DNA of 64,000 nucleotides, taken from NCBI GenBank assembly GCA_017381365.1, contig JAFOCI010000056.1, positions 42,559 through 106,558 on the forward strand, read 5' to 3'. Shown here in pieces: positions 62,034 through 64,000 of this stretch. The notes beneath the pieces were generated by a model. The model ran no database searches and was not told the DNA's origin. It saw only the letters and a list, made by a program, of their open reading frames with translations. The position numbers and the translations under genes are program-made. Positions within the stretch are counted from its first letter, which is position 1, and each line of letters opens with the position of its first letter. Source of the stretch: Treponema sp. GTDB lineage: Bacteria > Spirochaetota > Spirochaetia > Treponematales > Treponemataceae.

Positions 62034-63695
62034 TTAATATCTGAAAGCAGAACCGCCTATGAATTCTCGGATTATTGACCGTGGAGGAACGGCGGTTGGT
62101 GCAATTGAAGCAAAGGATTCAAGGAAGTGCAGAAGCCGGCATGCTTCTGAATATTCTGGTTCTGACGGCTTAACGCATCGCAGTAAAGGTTCTGCATAGA
62201 CTTTAAGCACCGAAAGCTCATAATCCAGGGCAGTGTTCAGAATGGCATCTGCATTGTTCTGGAATGGGAAAATATGCAAATCTTCACCCCGCTGAACGCT
62301 TGGCCACATTGCGATTGTTCCTGCTGCAGATTTTCCACGGAACTGATAGTCCCTGACGATTCGTCTGATAAGGCGGTTGTCACTTGTTGGAATTCTGTTG
62401 TGGTCGTCAAGATTGAGCTGTGTAAGGGCAGAAAGGTAAATCTTGAATTTCATTTCTGCTGGAATTTTTGGTGTAAGCTTGTCGTTCAGGCCGTGAATTC
62501 CTTCCATGATGAGAATTTCATTGTCAGAAAGTGTCATTTTATTCTTTTCCGGGAATGAAGGTTTTCCAGTGGAGAAATCGTAATTTGGAATTATGACTTC
62601 TTTTCCTGCGAATAAATCCACAAGATTCTGATTCAAAAGATCAATATCCAAGGCTTCCAGACATTCGTAATCAGGCTTTCCATCGCTGTCTAAAGGTGTG
62701 CGGTCATGGTCAACGTAGTAGCAGTCAAGGCTGATGACCTTTGGCATATATCCCATAGCCTGCAGTTCCAGAGCAAGTTTTTTTGATGTAGTGGTTTTTC
62801 CAGAGCTGGAAGGACCTGCGATGAGTACGACTCTTGCTGTTTTTTTCTGAAGGATTTTGCTTGCAATTTCACCAATACATTTTTCCTGAAGAGTTTCTGT
62901 AATGTCAATAAAATCGTTGATTTTACGTGTAATAACAAGTTTGTTAAGGCTTGCCACGCTTGTTACGCCAAGACGCTTTCCCCATTCCTTGTACATTTTG
63001 TAAATTTCAAAAAGCTTTGGCTGGTCAACAAATTCTGGAATTTTTGTCTGGTCAGAAGATTTTGGAAAACGCAGAAGAAATCCTTCCTGATATTTGCGCA
63101 GTTCAAAATATTTAAGATAGCCAGTTTTTGGCAGAAGTGGTTCGTAATATAAGTCGCAGAATTCTCCGATAAAATTCATGCGCACTCGTGGAGGACAGTA
63201 AAAATCCATCTGTTTGCGCGTTTCTTTAAGTCCTGATTTTTCAATAAGTTCTACAGCATCAGAGTATGAAATAAATCTGGATGTTATTGGTAAATCTTCC
63301 TCTACAAGTTTTTTCATTTCTTTTTGAAGAGCTTTGACATGTTCTTCATCAAAATCTTTACCTGTATCGAGAGTGTAATAGTAACCAGAGCCAAGACTGT
63401 GACCTACCAGAAGCCTTGCGTTAGGGAAAAGCTTGCGGGCGGCAAAGGCAAGAAGGAAGCAAAGGGAACGTCTGTAGATTGCGATTCCTTCTTTTGAATC
63501 TTTTAGGACAGGTTCGATTTTTGCATTGTATTTTATTCGTTTATCCAGGGTATAAACTTTGTTATTGATTTTTACGGCAAAAATTTCTTCAAGCGGGGCA
63601 TTAAGAAATTTTAAAAGTGAAGATGCTTTTTCTCCGTATGCAACTTCTTTTGTTGATTTATCTGGTAAAGTCAATTTAATAGTATCCGCATTCAT
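62034..63695 (-). CDS. Nucleoside (uridine-type) kinase fused to TGS and ThrRS-like domains
   Basis: A 553-aa fusion. Residues about 1-65 are TGS/ubiquitin-like; about 70-240 resemble the second additional (editing) domain of threonyl-tRNA synthetase, with RLLVGHSLGSGYYYTLD; and 285-553 are a P-loop uridine/phosphoribulokinase-type kinase (IAGPSSSGKTTTSKK near 294-308, SLDCYYVDHDRTP, MEGIHGLND). Such fusions occur in clostridia and spirochaetes and are annotated as nucleoside kinases; the tRNA-synthetase-like part has no known role. The minus-strand start has GGAGGC upstream. Confidence 0.85.
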   Translation of the reverse strand: MNADTIKLTLPDKSTKEVAYGEKASSLLKFLNAPLEEIFAVKINNKVYTLDKRIKYNAKIEPVLKDSKEGIAIYRRSLCFLLAFAARKLFPNARLLVGHSLGSGYYYTLDTGKDFDEEHVKALQKEMKKLVEEDLPITSRFISYSDAVELIEKSGLKETRKQMDFYCPPRVRMNFIGEFCDLYYEPLLPKTGYLKYFELRKYQEGFLLRFPKSSDQTKIPEFVDQPKLFEIYKMYKEWGKRLGVTSVASLNKLVITRKINDFIDITETLQEKCIGEIASKILQKKTARVVLIAGPSSSGKTTTSKKLALELQAMGYMPKVISLDCYYVDHDRTPLDSDGKPDYECLEALDIDLLNQNLVDLFAGKEVIIPNYDFSTGKPSFPEKNKMTLSDNEILIMEGIHGLNDKLTPKIPAEMKFKIYLSALTQLNLDDHNRIPTSDNRLIRRIVRDYQFRGKSAAGTIAMWPSVQRGEDLHIFPFQNNADAILNTALDYELSVLKVYAEPLLRCVKPSEPEYSEACRLLHFLESFASIAPTAVPPRSIIREFIGGSAFRY

Positions 63696-63801
63696 AGTAA
63701 GCCTCCGAGTATAGCAAATAATCGCTTTTCAAAATAAAACTATGGCTTAATTTTACAACAGAATTATCAGAAGGCAAGAAAAAAGGTAAATATAACATGA
63801 T

Positions 63802-63830
63802 TTGACATTATATTCTGTTTCTTTTATTGT
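63802..63830 (+). promoter_or_regulatory. Possible sigma-70 promoter reading out of the window
   Basis: TTGACA, 17-nt spacer, TATTGT in the gene-free last 300 bp. It points to a plus-strand gene beyond position 64000. Apart from this and a GC-rich end with the palindrome CGCTAGCTAGCG (63961-63972), the stretch 63696-64000 holds nothing I can name. An open frame from an ATG at 63924 runs off the edge for 25 codons without an SD. Confidence 0.35.
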
Positions 63831-64000
63831 TAACTGTTGTTTAAAATATGTATATTATATAGTTCGAATTTCGAATTTTAATTGGTAATGCATAAAATTG
63901 ATTTTTATAATCGCATTTGCATTATGAAAATACTGCCAGTCAGAAAGCGACTGTCAAAACCGCTAGCTAGCGTCGCTACATGCGCAAGTCGGCAAGGAAA

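Noticed and set aside
63924..64000. Truncated gene at the right edge starting ATG AAA ATA
   Set aside because: Only 25 codons are visible, with no SD and no recognisable motif; the sequence is dominated by GC-rich palindromes. Left unannotated as a gene.

Overview
The window looks like a contiguous chromosomal segment from a Treponema-type spirochaete. The main evidence is gene content and order: a cheA / cheW-cheR fusion / cheX / cheY operon; tandem FlaA filament-sheath genes; secA followed by small envelope genes; a division cluster running mraZ-rsmH-ftsL-murF-ftsW-ftsQ-ftsA-ftsZ; then a block of xer, dprA, topA, xer and hslVU leading into flgB-flgC-fliE-fliF-fliG-fliH-fliI-fliJ. DNA is AT-rich by eye. 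Biosynthetic genes (ThrA, a DAHP synthase/prephenate dehydratase fusion, IlvN, LL-diaminopimelate aminotransferase, isocitrate dehydrogenase) suggest a free-living, gut or rumen treponeme rather than a strongly reduced pathogen. No rRNA, tRNA, CRISPR array or intact transposase was seen.

Layout. 1-5 kb: lepA, then a convergent pair (a PpiD/SurA-like foldase and an MptE-like DUF115 protein). 5-10.5 kb: amino-acid biosynthesis. 10.5-19 kb: single genes, including a putative zinc metalloprotease, a metallo-beta-lactamase-fold hydrolase with a pentapeptide-repeat partner, murI, icd, dapL and an outer-membrane barrel. 19-24 kb: chemotaxis operon. 24-33 kb: an oversized signal peptidase I, SecA and a run of envelope genes ending in a NeuB-like synthase. 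33-38 kb: hisS, fba, two flaA genes and an unrecognised gene. 38-47 kb: division/cell-wall cluster under an MraZ-type operator. 47-54 kb: a frameshifted TPR lipoprotein, dprA, topA, a second recombinase and hslVU. 54-62 kb: flagellar basal-body and export genes. 62-63.7 kb: a TGS/nucleoside-kinase fusion.

The most striking coding observation is a 130-residue gene between fliF and fliG. Its N-terminal half resembles FliG-N, and its last 15 residues match the C-terminal tail of FliF with identical spacing. That is the product expected from a tandem duplication of the fliF/fliG junction, and it suggests an adaptor between MS-ring and C-ring.

Non-coding structure is also rich. A MITE-like element of 119-142 bp occurs three times. 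A family of ATCTGTG hairpin repeats occurs three times. A GC-rich multi-hairpin unit separates flgB from flgC. A good sigma-28 promoter precedes flgB, and a terminator followed by a new sigma-70 promoter splits fliE from fliF. Several genes (a pentapeptide gene, murI, icd, dapL, cheA, the signal peptidase gene, secA) have a -10 hexamer only 6-9 nt before the ATG, which predicts leaderless transcripts.
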